Shown in pieces: positions 8,110 to 15,886 of a stretch of 42,758 nt of DNA (within the stretch, counting starts at the first letter, position 1; every line of letters begins with the position of its first letter). The stretch comes from Chitinispirillia bacterium (lineage in GTDB: Bacteria; Fibrobacterota; Chitinivibrionia; Chitinivibrionales; Chitinispirillaceae): positions 1 through 42,758 of the forward strand of contig WQTH01000016.1 in assembly GCA_009786415.1 (NCBI GenBank), in the 5' to 3' direction. A program made the translations under genes and the position numbers. Below the pieces are notes generated by a model, which worked only from the letters and a program-made list of their open reading frames with translations, had not been told where the DNA came from and did no database searches.

Positions 8110-8126
8110 TTGGCACGGGGCTTGCT
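8110..8126 (+). promoter_or_regulatory. Sigma-54 (RpoN) promoter of the flgB operon
   Basis: TTGGCACGGGGCTTGCT matches the -24/-12 consensus YTGGCACGRNNNTTGCW at every defined position. It is 57 bp upstream of the flgB start codon. Sigma-54 control of rod and hook genes is well known in many flagellated bacteria. Confidence 0.9.
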
Positions 8127-8183
8127 ATTTTATAGTTATGGCGAGGGAGAAATCGCCGTGAACTGTTGAAAGGGTGAGAGAAA

Positions 8184-8615
8184 ATGAACATGCTGAGCCA
8201 GACTATCGTTGGAAGGACGGGCATTCCGGTATTATCGGCGGCCAGGGACGCGGCGATGCTGCGGGCGCGGGTTATATCGAACAACATAGCCAACGTCAAC
8301 ACGCCGGGCTTTACGCGGGTTGACGTCAAGTTTGAGGAGGAGCTGCGTCAGGCTTTGGACCGTACGCGCATAAAGGGTACGCGCACCGACGGCGGGCACA
8401 TGAAGATCGGGCGTTTGGACCTCTCGGATGTGGGGCCCAAGGCGTTCAGGCCTTACGACGCGACCCAGCCCAGCGGCGTGAACAATGTGGATGTCGACAC
8501 CGAGATGGCGAAGCTTGCTGAGGCGCAGATAATGTTCAACTATCTGCACAAGTTCCATCAGGGGTCGTTTAACAAGCTGAACTCGGCGATTTCGGCGAGG
8601 GCGATACAGTCTTAA
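8184..8615 (+). CDS. flgB: Flagellar basal-body rod protein FlgB
   Basis: 143 residues. ATG 8184 follows AGGGTGAGAG at 8-10 nt. FlgB forms the proximal rod of the flagellar basal body in the periplasm, exported through the flagellar type III system. The sequence has the family N-terminal rod signature (RARVISNNIANVNTPGFTR, residues about 27-46) and a C-terminal helix ending FNKLNSAISARAIQS. Size fits the family (about 130-150). It is the first gene after the sigma-54 promoter and is followed by flgC after 83 nt. Identity is firm. Confidence 0.95.
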   Translation: MNMLSQTIVGRTGIPVLSAARDAAMLRARVISNNIANVNTPGFTRVDVKFEEELRQALDRTRIKGTRTDGGHMKIGRLDLSDVGPKAFRPYDATQPSGVNNVDVDTEMAKLAEAQIMFNYLHKFHQGSFNKLNSAISARAIQS

Positions 8616-8698
8616 CAGTATTAGTGAAGTTTGGAATTGGAGTTGAAAATTAACAGTGGGCGGATGGGTATCCGGCCATATAAATAAGGGAGGGCGGT

Positions 8699-9208
8699 AT
8701 GCCGGGAGTTGGCGGAATTTTCAGCGGTCTTGAGATCAGCGCGTCGGGCATGAGGGCGCAGCGGGTGCGTCAGAACACGATCTCGTCGAACCTGGCGAAC
8801 GCGGAGACTACGCGCACGGCTGAGGGCGGGCCTTACCGGCGGCAGTTTGTGGTGTTTGACGCGCAGTCCAACAGGCGCGACACGCGTATTCTGAATCCGC
8901 ACGTAGCGCTTTACGGCAACACCACGCACGAGAACCATTTGCCTATTCCCCCGTCGAACTTCCCGCGGGACGAGCGGTTTTTCGGGCGGGGCGTGAATGT
9001 GGCGGAGATACGCGAGGATTCGCGCCCGCCGCGGCTTGATTACGACCCGGGGCATCCGGACGCAGACGAGAACGGGTATGTGGCGAAGCCGAACGTCAAC
9101 GTCATAGAGGAGATGACGGACATGATCGCGGCGACAAGGGCGTACGAGGCGAACGTTACGGCGTTCAACGCGATAAAGGGAATGCTTATGCAGTCGCTGC
9201 AGAGTTAA
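8699..9208 (+). CDS. flgC: Flagellar basal-body rod protein FlgC
   Basis: 169 residues. ATG 8699 follows AAGGGAGGGCGGT. FlgC is a proximal rod subunit; the N-terminal LEISASGMRAQRVRQNTISS motif and the C-terminal NVNVIEEMTDMIAATRAYE are diagnostic. It is longer than many FlgC proteins (about 135-150) because of an insertion around residues 85-115 containing PPSNFPRDERFFGRGVNVAE. It is preceded by flgB and followed by a small unknown gene where fliE is normally adjacent. Confidence 0.95.
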   Translation: MPGVGGIFSGLEISASGMRAQRVRQNTISSNLANAETTRTAEGGPYRRQFVVFDAQSNRRDTRILNPHVALYGNTTHENHLPIPPSNFPRDERFFGRGVNVAEIREDSRPPRLDYDPGHPDADENGYVAKPNVNVIEEMTDMIAATRAYEANVTAFNAIKGMLMQSLQS

Positions 9209-9293
9209 GCAGGCAGAGTTTCTGCGTAACGGGAATGATGTTAAACAATAAGATTGATAACGGATTGACGTAAATTAATACGGGAGAATAGAG

Positions 9294-9602
9294 ATGAATA
9301 TCAACAGTATAGGAAGTTCGGCGGCATCGTGGGCGCAGTTTGTGAAGATTTCGCAGGCGGCGCGGGAGCGCAACGGCCTCCAGCCCGATTTGGCCGGAGG
9401 GCTTCAGAACAGCGGCGCGGGGTTAAAGAACAGCGGCATCAATAACGCCGGCGGTGTGCAGGATGTAAATATTGCGTCTTTTAAGAAGGCGTTTAATGTA
9501 TATTCAGAAAAACTGGTTGCGCCGGTTCCACCCGTCACGGGAACGCAGGCGCCACCGTCCATAAGCAAGTCGGTGGGCGGGATGTTCGACGCGTACGCGT
9601 GA
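9294..9602 (+). CDS. Unknown 102-residue protein in the flagellar operon
   Basis: ATG 9294 with GGGAGAATAGAG directly upstream. I do not recognise a family. The protein has an N-terminal polar part, a Gly/Asn-rich middle (LAGGLQNSGAGLKNSGINN) and a possible helix around SFKKAFNVYSEKLV. It has no signal peptide or membrane segment. Its position between flgC and fliE, same strand, with its own ribosome site suggests a rod, hook-basal or export-related role; the NSGAGLKNSGIN low-complexity stretch resembles disordered axial-protein termini. Function cannot be assigned. Confidence 0.7.
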   Translation: MNINSIGSSAASWAQFVKISQAARERNGLQPDLAGGLQNSGAGLKNSGINNAGGVQDVNIASFKKAFNVYSEKLVAPVPPVTGTQAPPSISKSVGGMFDAYA

Positions 9603-9640
9603 TACCGGCGAATACGCCGATAAACATTGATAATATCGCT

Positions 9641-9659
9641 CGGCCGTTTTTGATGGCCG
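9641..9659 (+). promoter_or_regulatory. Hairpin in the fliE leader
   Basis: CGGCC at 9641-9645 can pair with GGCCG at 9655-9659 around a T-rich loop, just upstream of the fliE ribosome site. It lacks a following T-run, so it is more likely an RNA-processing or translation-tuning hairpin than a terminator. Confidence 0.3.
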
Positions 9660-9680
9660 GCACAAAATAAGGAGGTAATC

Positions 9681-9989
9681 ATGGAAGGTTTCGAATCAAT
9701 CGGCCCAGTGAAAGCCGGATCGCTGCCCAGGCAGACCAGTCCGGTGTTCCGTCAGGAGGGCGCGGGCGGCTTGTCGTTCAAGGAGACGATGAACAACTTC
9801 TTAAACGACGTCAACCATCTGCAGAAGCAGTCTGACGAGTCGGTGAAGAAGCTTGTGTCCGGAGAGATCACCGATGTACATCAGGTGATGACCGCGTCGG
9901 AGGAGGCGAAGGTCGCGTTCAACCTGATGATGGAGATCCGCAACAAGGTGATGGAGGCGTATCAGGAAGTCATGCGCATCAGGCTGTAA
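9681..9989 (+). CDS. fliE: Flagellar hook-basal body complex protein FliE
   Basis: 102 residues, preceded by a near-perfect AAGGAGGTAATC. FliE links the MS ring (FliF) to the rod. The core LSFKETMNNFLNDVNHLQ and the C-terminal VMTASEEAKVAFNLMMEIRNK.. ending VMRIRL are the family signature. It is the last gene before a strong terminator. Size is typical. Confidence 0.95.
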   Translation: MEGFESIGPVKAGSLPRQTSPVFRQEGAGGLSFKETMNNFLNDVNHLQKQSDESVKKLVSGEITDVHQVMTASEEAKVAFNLMMEIRNKVMEAYQEVMRIRL

Positions 9990-10020
9990 TGTCCCGGCCA
10001 CGGTGAGGTGCGCGTGAAAA

Positions 10021-10067
10021 TACGGTGGTCATCGTCGGCAAGGGGCGGTGGTCACCGTAACTTTTTT
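10021..10067 (+). terminator. Intrinsic terminator between fliE and fliF
   Basis: A 16-bp stem (10021-10036 with 10044-10059, four G-U pairs, 7-nt loop) is followed by AC and then TTTTTT at 10062-10067. It should end or attenuate transcription of the flgB-fliE unit before fliF. Confidence 0.8.
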
Positions 10068-10104
10068 AAAAAAAATTAAAATTATCAAAAAAAGTAGTAG
10101 ATTT

Positions 10105-10133
10105 TTTTTTGTCAAGAGTGCATAATATATATT
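10105..10133 (+). promoter_or_regulatory. Possible sigma-70-type promoter for the fliF operon
   Basis: AT-rich DNA after the terminator contains TATATT at 10128-10133 with a T-tract (TTTTTT) 17 nt upstream as a poor -35. The expected start near 10140 would place the structured leader at the 5' end of the fliF mRNA. It is the best candidate in the gap but a weak match. Confidence 0.3.
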
Positions 10134-10151
10134 AATATGGATTATTGAGGA

Positions 10152-10240
10152 CACGATTAAATATTGCGCCCGTACCATGGGGGCGACTGTACGACAGCAG
10201 TGATGCCGCCGGACAGCACAGGCGGTAGCATTTAATCGTG
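10152..10240 (+). ncRNA. Candidate structured RNA leader upstream of fliF
   Basis: A perfect 11-bp stem (CACGATTAAAT 10152-10162 with ATTTAATCGTG 10230-10240) closes a domain holding three small hairpins: CGCCC/GGGCG (10167-10171/10181-10185), CTGT/ACAG (10187-10197) and CCGCC/GGCGG (10206-10210/10221-10225). This forms a multibranch junction 42 nt before the fliF start. It does not match a riboswitch class I can name. It might be a cis-regulatory leader, for example one sensing a second messenger, or a ribosomal-protein-like operator. Confidence 0.45.
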
Positions 10241-10281
10241 GAATCCATAGCAGTCATACACCATAAATCTGGGCGGTTGGC

Positions 10282-11853
10282 ATGTCCGAGTTTTTCAAAC
10301 AGATAATGACCCAGGTCGCTGCGCTGTGGCAGAATTTGTCGCTTCAGCAGCGGCTTATAATCGCGGCGCTTGTCGGCTTTACGCTTCTTACCCTTATCGG
10401 CCTCCTCTTTTTTTCGGGGTCGGACGGTGGTGGGGGCGGTGGTGGCGGGCGGGGCGGGAAGCCCAGCGGGATGTCTGTCCTCTACTCCGACCTGGAGCTT
10501 GAGGAGGCGGCGCAGATCACCGATCAGTTGACCAAGGGCTCCTACAAATACACGCTGGCAAACAACGGGCGCAATGTTCTTGTAAACACCAAGCAGCTGC
10601 ACGAGATTCGCATGGCTCTGGCAAAAGAGGGACTGCCGCGGCGGCGCGGGGTGGGGTACGAACTGTTCGACAAAACGAATTTGGGCGCGACCGACATGGT
10701 GCAGCGGCTGAACCGTCAGCGCGCCATAGAGGGCGAGCTGCAGCGCACAATCGAAAATATGGACGAGGTGAAATCGGCCCGCGTGCACATAGTGGTTCCT
10801 GAGCATACGATTTTTCTCGACCAGCAGCGGGACGCCAAGGCCTCCGTGGTTATCCGCCCCACCATCGGGCGGTCGCTCACCAAAGACCAGGTACGCGCCA
10901 TCACGCACCTTGTGGCGTCGAGCGTAGACGGCCTCAGCACGCAGAACATCTCCATCATTGACACCGAGGGAAAACTCCTTTCGAGCCCGTACGCCGGCGA
11001 TGATGGGGCTATGGCCTCTTCGCAGAACCGGGAGCTGCAGCAGAGCGTGGAGAAGCACCTTGTGAGCAAGGCGAACCAGATGCTCTCCGGGGTGCTCGGC
11101 CATTCCAAGGCGATTATTCAGGTTACCGCCGACCTCGACTTCGACAAGGTTGAGAAGGAGATTCTGACATTTGACCCTGAGAGCCGGGTGATCCGCTCGG
11201 AGGAGCGTCAGGATGAGAACACGAAGAACGCGCCGGACGGCGACCACCAGCGCGAGCGGTCTGTTACCAACTACGATATAGATAAAACGGTTCAGCGGGT
11301 TGTGCAGGAGATAGGGAACATAAAGCGGCTGACTGTGGCCGTGGCCGTTGACGGCCGTTACGATTTTGCTGAGGGCAAGCGTACGTTTGTAGACCGCGCC
11401 ATTGACGAGCTGCAGAAGATAGAGGAGCTTGTGAAGAACGCGGTGGGCTACGACCTCGCGCGCGGCGACCAGATAACCGTCGCGTCTATGCGGTTTGACA
11501 ACGAGGACGCGGTTATGGCGGGGATACGGTGGTCGGAGGAGGAGAAGCGCAACCAGCGGGCGACCTACATAAAGCTCGGCCTCGCGCTGATTGCGGGCAT
11601 CACGGTTCTTTTGCTGATGCGCTCCATGGCGGGCGCGGTGGTATCTGCCATGAATCCGCCGCCGCCGGCGCTTGAGGAGCTCGGGTTGGAGAATCTGGTT
11701 GAGGAGGACGCGCCTCCGTCTGAAGCGGAACTGCGCGCGGCGGCCATATTGGAGCAGGTGGAGCTGCTTACGAGCCAGTCGCCGGCGAATATCGCAGCGA
11801 TCATTCGTCAGTGGTTAGTTGAAGGTGTTGGCGACAGCAAAAACCAATCATAA
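10282..11853 (+). CDS. fliF: Flagellar MS-ring protein FliF
   Basis: 523 residues, ATG 10282 with only a weak GGGCGG ribosome site. FliF builds the MS ring in the inner membrane, the platform for the rotor and export gate. The N-terminal membrane segment is at about residues 27-45, followed by a (Gly)8-Arg-Gly-Gly linker (residues about 49-60) encoded by a G-rich tract, then the two ring-building domains with SARVHIVVPEHTIFL and SSVDGLSTQNISIID. A second membrane segment lies at about 430-450, and the C-terminal segment that binds FliG follows (AAAILEQVELLTSQSPANIA). Size fits the family. It begins a co-directional run of fliG-H-I-J. Confidence 0.97.
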   Translation: MSEFFKQIMTQVAALWQNLSLQQRLIIAALVGFTLLTLIGLLFFSGSDGGGGGGGGRGGKPSGMSVLYSDLELEEAAQITDQLTKGSYKYTLANNGRNVLVNTKQLHEIRMALAKEGLPRRRGVGYELFDKTNLGATDMVQRLNRQRAIEGELQRTIENMDEVKSARVHIVVPEHTIFLDQQRDAKASVVIRPTIGRSLTKDQVRAITHLVASSVDGLSTQNISIIDTEGKLLSSPYAGDDGAMASSQNRELQQSVEKHLVSKANQMLSGVLGHSKAIIQVTADLDFDKVEKEILTFDPESRVIRSEERQDENTKNAPDGDHQRERSVTNYDIDKTVQRVVQEIGNIKRLTVAVAVDGRYDFAEGKRTFVDRAIDELQKIEELVKNAVGYDLARGDQITVASMRFDNEDAVMAGIRWSEEEKRNQRATYIKLGLALIAGITVLLLMRSMAGAVVSAMNPPPPALEELGLENLVEEDAPPSEAELRAAAILEQVELLTSQSPANIAAIIRQWLVEGVGDSKNQS

Positions 11854-11869
11854 CGGGAAACGGTAAATA

Positions 11870-12988
11870 ATGGCAAAGAAGAAAAAGCCGAAAAAAGGGG
11901 AAGAGAGCGAAGACGAAGGCGCCGGCAGCCAAATTACCGCTTCGCAATTAGCCGCGCTCCAGAAGCCCAAGAAGACCGTTGACACGAGCCGCATCCCCGG
12001 CCCTGTCAAGGCGGCCATTGTAATGGTTGCGCTGGGCACCGAGGCGTCCAGCAAGGTCTTTCAGGTGCTCGACGACGTGGACATTGAGCGCCTTTCGACC
12101 GAAATCGCCCGTTTGGAGAACATATCGCAGGATGTACGCGAGGCGGTGCTTGAGGAGTTCCACAACCTCGCGCTCGCGCACCAGGCCTACTCTCAGGGCG
12201 GCCTCGACTACGCGCGCAAGGTGCTTGAGGCGGCGCTTGGCCCCGCAAAGGCCAAGGAGTTTTTGGAGAAGGTGCAGCAGAAAATCCGCACCACCGGTTT
12301 CAACCTGCTCGAAAACATCGACCCGAAGCAGTTGGTCAACTACATACAGAAGGAGCACCCGCAGACTATCGCCATCCTTCTGGCGCACATGGAGGCGCCA
12401 AACGCGGCGGGCATCGTATCGGCGCTGCCGCAGCAGGTGCAGATAGACGTGGCCACTCGCGTCGCTACAATGGAAAGCATATCGCCTGACACGCTGGCGC
12501 AGATCGAAGAGGTGCTCGTAACGCAGATGAAGTCGCTCTTCGGCGGCGATGTGTCGGAGATCGGCGGCGTGAAGGCGGTGGCCGAGATTCTGAACAACGT
12601 AGACAGAAATACCGAGAAAAATATCATCGGCAACCTTGAGCGCGAGAACCCGGAGCTTGCCACCGAGATCAAGAAGCTCATGTTCGTATTCGAGGACGCC
12701 CTGCTTTTGGACGACCGCTCGATGCAGCGCCTGATGAAGGAGATCGACACGAAGGAGCTTGGCATGGCGCTCAAGGGCGCGTCGGAGGAGCTGCAGGAGA
12801 AGTTCCTGCGCAATATGTCGGGGCGCGCGGCGGATATGATCAAGGAGGATATGCAGTTCATGGGGCCCATACGCCTCAAGGACGTGGAGGAGGTCCAGCA
12901 GAGGATCGTGGACGTCATACGCAGGCTGGAGGAGGACGGCGAGATCGTCATCAGCGGCCGCGGCGGCGACGACAACGTCGTTGTGTAA
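11870..12988 (+). CDS. fliG: Flagellar motor switch protein FliG
   Basis: 372 residues, starting 16 nt after fliF with ACGGGAAACGG upstream. FliG is the rotor protein that contacts FliF and the stator. The middle-domain EHPQ motif (KEHPQTIAILLAHM) and the C-terminal MFVFEDALLLDDRSMQRLM torque helix region with the conserved charged residues are present. It carries an unusual N-terminal extension of about 40 residues rich in Lys and Glu (MAKKKKPKKGEESEDE). A typical FliG is 330-345 residues. Confidence 0.97.
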   Translation: MAKKKKPKKGEESEDEGAGSQITASQLAALQKPKKTVDTSRIPGPVKAAIVMVALGTEASSKVFQVLDDVDIERLSTEIARLENISQDVREAVLEEFHNLALAHQAYSQGGLDYARKVLEAALGPAKAKEFLEKVQQKIRTTGFNLLENIDPKQLVNYIQKEHPQTIAILLAHMEAPNAAGIVSALPQQVQIDVATRVATMESISPDTLAQIEEVLVTQMKSLFGGDVSEIGGVKAVAEILNNVDRNTEKNIIGNLERENPELATEIKKLMFVFEDALLLDDRSMQRLMKEIDTKELGMALKGASEELQEKFLRNMSGRAADMIKEDMQFMGPIRLKDVEEVQQRIVDVIRRLEEDGEIVISGRGGDDNVVV

Positions 12989-13030
12989 TTGCGGTATTGC
13001 GGGGTTCATCATACAGGATAATTGGGTACT

Positions 13031-13861
13031 ATGGGCGAAGAAATGGTCAACGAAAACGTCTCCGTGCTCCTCGATCAGCTGCTTAAGACCGAGGACCCGG
13101 CGACTATTGGCATCCGCCGCATCATCAAGAACAAGATCGACGACAGCAACAGCTTCAACGTAAAGGCTCCGCACATGGAGTCGTTCGGCACAGACGGCAA
13201 GCCTGCCAAGAAGTCGGCGGTCTTCTCCGAACAGGAACGCTCATACCTTGAGCTTGAGAAGAAGGTCCGCGAGCTGGAGCGGTCATTGACTCAGGAAAAA
13301 GTAGCCGGCAAGCGGGCGGCGAACGACAGCCTCGAAAAGGGCAGGCAGGAGGGCATAGCCGAGGGCGAAAAGAGGGGGTTCGACGCCGCCGAAAAGAATT
13401 TCAAAGCCGAGATCGCTAAGCTGAAAGATCAGGCCGCCAGCTACTTCAAGCAGGTGGAAGACTCAAAAAAACAGATGACGCTCAACCTCGACCACATACT
13501 GCTGAAGTTCTGCATGGAGCTGACTAAGAAAATAGTGGGATGCGAGGTTACCACGAATCCCGAAATTGTCCTTGCGTCAATCAAGAAAGCGCTGACGATG
13601 ATAGCCGACCGGGAGAAGATACTTATCCGCGTAGCTCCGGGGGATATGGTCACGGCCAGCAGCGGCAAAGACTTTTTCAGCTCGGTAACGGAGCGTTTGG
13701 AGAATGTGGAGATAGAAGAGGACAAGCGCATAACTAAGGGCGGGTGCATAATAGAGTCCAATTCGGGAATGGTCGACGCGCGCCTTGGGGTGCAGTTAGA
13801 TGAGGTTGAACTGCTGATCGAAAAGGCGTGGGAATCGTCGGATATGCCAATGGATGCGTGA
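13031..13861 (+). CDS. fliH: Flagellar export regulator FliH
   Basis: 276 residues if started at ATG 13031; an in-frame TTG at 13022 and an ATG at 13043 are alternatives. FliH binds the ATPase FliI and holds it at the export gate. The protein has a coiled-coil N-terminal half (SEQERSYLELEKKVRELERSL onward) with an EGRQEGIAEGEKRGFDAAEK-like glycine-repeat helix, and a C-terminal V-ATPase-E-subunit-like domain ending in GGCIIESNSGMVDARLGVQL, which is typical. It lies between fliG and fliI. Confidence 0.9.
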   Translation: MGEEMVNENVSVLLDQLLKTEDPATIGIRRIIKNKIDDSNSFNVKAPHMESFGTDGKPAKKSAVFSEQERSYLELEKKVRELERSLTQEKVAGKRAANDSLEKGRQEGIAEGEKRGFDAAEKNFKAEIAKLKDQAASYFKQVEDSKKQMTLNLDHILLKFCMELTKKIVGCEVTTNPEIVLASIKKALTMIADREKILIRVAPGDMVTASSGKDFFSSVTERLENVEIEEDKRITKGGCIIESNSGMVDARLGVQLDEVELLIEKAWESSDMPMDA

Positions 13862-13907
13862 GTTAAACGGGAATTTGTCGTTAACAAAAATTTTACGGAT
13901 AAATAAC

Positions 13908-15272
13908 ATGGTTTTTGAGACAGACACGATCGCCCGCCATTTTGACTCCTACCTTGACTTCGTCAAGTCGTTTGAGGCCGCGCGCGTGTACGGCAAGGTT
14001 ACGGAGGTTATCGGCATATTGATTGAGAGCACCGGGCCGTCGGCGTCTGTGGGCGATGTTTGCCATATAGAGAAGGCGGGGCGGGTGGTTTGCCGCGCGG
14101 AGGTTGTGGGGTTCCGCAAAGACCGCACACTTCTCATGCCGCTTGGGCCGATTGAGGGGATACATCCTGGCATGGCGGTATCGGCGACGGGGCGGCCGTT
14201 ATCCGTACAGGTCGGCGACGGGCTTCTGGGCCGTGTGCTTGACGGCCTGGGGGATCCGATTGACGGCAAGGGTCCGATAAGGGCGTCCGCCAAGCGCTCG
14301 GTATTTTCATCCATCCCCAACCCGCTTACGCGCAAGCGCATCCACGAACCGTTTGAAACGGGCGTGCGGGCGATTGACGGGTTGGTGGCGGTCGGCAAAG
14401 GGCAGCGTTTGGGAATCTTCGCGGGCAGCGGCGTGGGCAAGAGCGTACTTATGGGAATGCTTGCGCGCAACTGCCGCTCCGACATCAACGTCATCGCGCT
14501 TATAGGCGAGCGCGGGCGCGAGGTGCGGGAGTTTATTGAAAGGGATCTCGGCGAAGAGGGCCTGCGCCGTTCCGTCCTCGTAATAGCAACGAGCGATCAG
14601 CCGGCGCTTATCCGCATAAAGGGCGCGCTTGTAGCCGCGGCAATCGCCGAGCACTTCAGGGACCAGGGCAAGGACGTTTTATTTCTGGCGGACTCGATAA
14701 CGCGCCTCGCCATGGCCCAGCGCGAGGTCGGCCTCGCTATCGGCGAGCCGCCGGCGTCTAAGGGGTACACGCCCTCAGTATTCGCGCTGCTGCCGCAGTT
14801 CCTCGAAAGGGCTGGCACGTCCGACAAGGGGACCATCACCGGGCTGTTCACCGTGCTGGTTGACGGCGACGACATGGAGGAGCCGATAGCAGATGCCGTA
14901 AGGTCTATCCTCGACGGGCACCTCGTGCTCTCCCGCAAGCTCGCGCACCGCAACCACTTCCCCGCTATCGACATTTTGCAGAGCATTTCGCGCTGCATGT
15001 CGGACATTGCCACAAAAGAGCACCTGACCATAGCCGGCAAGATAAAGGACGCGATGGCGGCGTACAAAGAGAGCGAGGATTTGATACAGATAGGCGCGTA
15101 CGCCATGGGGTCGAATGAGCGCATAGACAAGGCGATTAAGGTCAACGAGCCGATAAACGAGTTTTTGCGCCAGACCCGCGATTCGTCGGCGACGGCGGCG
15201 GACACGTTAAGGAAGCTTGAGGGGATAGCGCAGAACGGCGGACTGATCCCTCTGCCGGGCGCGAAAAAGTAA
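13908..15272 (+). CDS. fliI: Flagellum-specific export ATPase FliI
   Basis: 454 residues from ATG 13908, which has GGA about 8 nt upstream; an earlier ATG at 13854 overlapping the fliH stop would add 18 residues not expected for the family. FliI energises type III export of flagellar subunits. Walker A is GSGVGKSVLMG, Walker B is in VLFLADSITRLAMAQREV, and the specificity loop GEPPASKGYTPSVFALLPQF is diagnostic of FliI/SctN ATPases. Closely follows fliH. Confidence 0.96.
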   Translation: MVFETDTIARHFDSYLDFVKSFEAARVYGKVTEVIGILIESTGPSASVGDVCHIEKAGRVVCRAEVVGFRKDRTLLMPLGPIEGIHPGMAVSATGRPLSVQVGDGLLGRVLDGLGDPIDGKGPIRASAKRSVFSSIPNPLTRKRIHEPFETGVRAIDGLVAVGKGQRLGIFAGSGVGKSVLMGMLARNCRSDINVIALIGERGREVREFIERDLGEEGLRRSVLVIATSDQPALIRIKGALVAAAIAEHFRDQGKDVLFLADSITRLAMAQREVGLAIGEPPASKGYTPSVFALLPQFLERAGTSDKGTITGLFTVLVDGDDMEEPIADAVRSILDGHLVLSRKLAHRNHFPAIDILQSISRCMSDIATKEHLTIAGKIKDAMAAYKESEDLIQIGAYAMGSNERIDKAIKVNEPINEFLRQTRDSSATAADTLRKLEGIAQNGGLIPLPGAKK

Positions 15273-15364
15273 TTGAATATTAATACGGTATTGATGTTCG
15301 GGCGTTACAGGCGGATGACTTGTCCCCCGGAAAAATTCTTTAATGACGGAAAAGGGGGTAAGCT

Positions 15365-15829
15365 GTGAAAAAATTTGTGTTTCGGCTTGAGGCCCTCCTT
15401 ACCGTCAAGAGGAACGCGGAGGAGGAGATAAAGCAGCGCCTGGCCGAGAAGAACCACGAGGCCGAGCTTGTGCGTCAGGACATTGCGGCGGCGCACGACA
15501 GGCTGAAGGAGTTTATGGCGAGCGTGAAGAGCGACCGGCGCGGCGGCGGCGAGAACGTTATGGCAATGCGCAGCTCGGTGGCCCACAGGAATCATCTCAA
15601 ATTAGAACTGCTCAGGGCCGGGCAGAGGCTTGACGAGGTGATGGTATGCATCTACGGCATCAATCAGGAGTTGATTAAGGCCGCGCAGGAGCGGCGCGCC
15701 GTAGAAATCATAAAAGAGAAGCGCTTTGAGGAGTGGAAGCGGGGGAACGCGGCGGCGGAGCAGAAGTTTATTGACGACCTGTCGCAGCAGCGGTTCATAA
15801 GGAATCAAAACAGTAAGGCGCAGGTATAA
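15365..15829 (+). CDS. fliJ: Flagellar export chaperone FliJ
   Basis: 154 residues, GTG start at 15365 preceded by GGGGGTAAGCT. FliJ is a coiled-coil protein that sits in the FliI ring and handles export chaperones. The FRLEALLTVKRNAEEEIKQRL start and a heptad-rich, highly charged body without membrane segments match the family; the length is normal. It lies 92 nt after fliI, as usual. Confidence 0.85.
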   Translation: MKKFVFRLEALLTVKRNAEEEIKQRLAEKNHEAELVRQDIAAAHDRLKEFMASVKSDRRGGGENVMAMRSSVAHRNHLKLELLRAGQRLDEVMVCIYGINQELIKAAQERRAVEIIKEKRFEEWKRGNAAAEQKFIDDLSQQRFIRNQNSKAQV

Positions 15830-15886
15830 TATTTAATCGTATAATCTATAATTAAGAATACGGGGATTGATCGCGGGATAATATTA

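Noticed and set aside
9616-9623. GCCGATAA upstream of fliE as a sigma-28 promoter
   Set aside because: No TAAA at the -35 position; the 8-mer is expected by chance about once in the window.
10152-10240. Known c-di-GMP riboswitch upstream of fliF
   Set aside because: The sequence lacks the conserved GEMM core elements, so only a generic structured-RNA call is made.
11948-13174. A 408-codon minus-strand frame over fliG
   Set aside because: Antisense shadow of a clear FliG gene; rich in Leu/Arg/His as expected for the reverse frame of GC-rich DNA.
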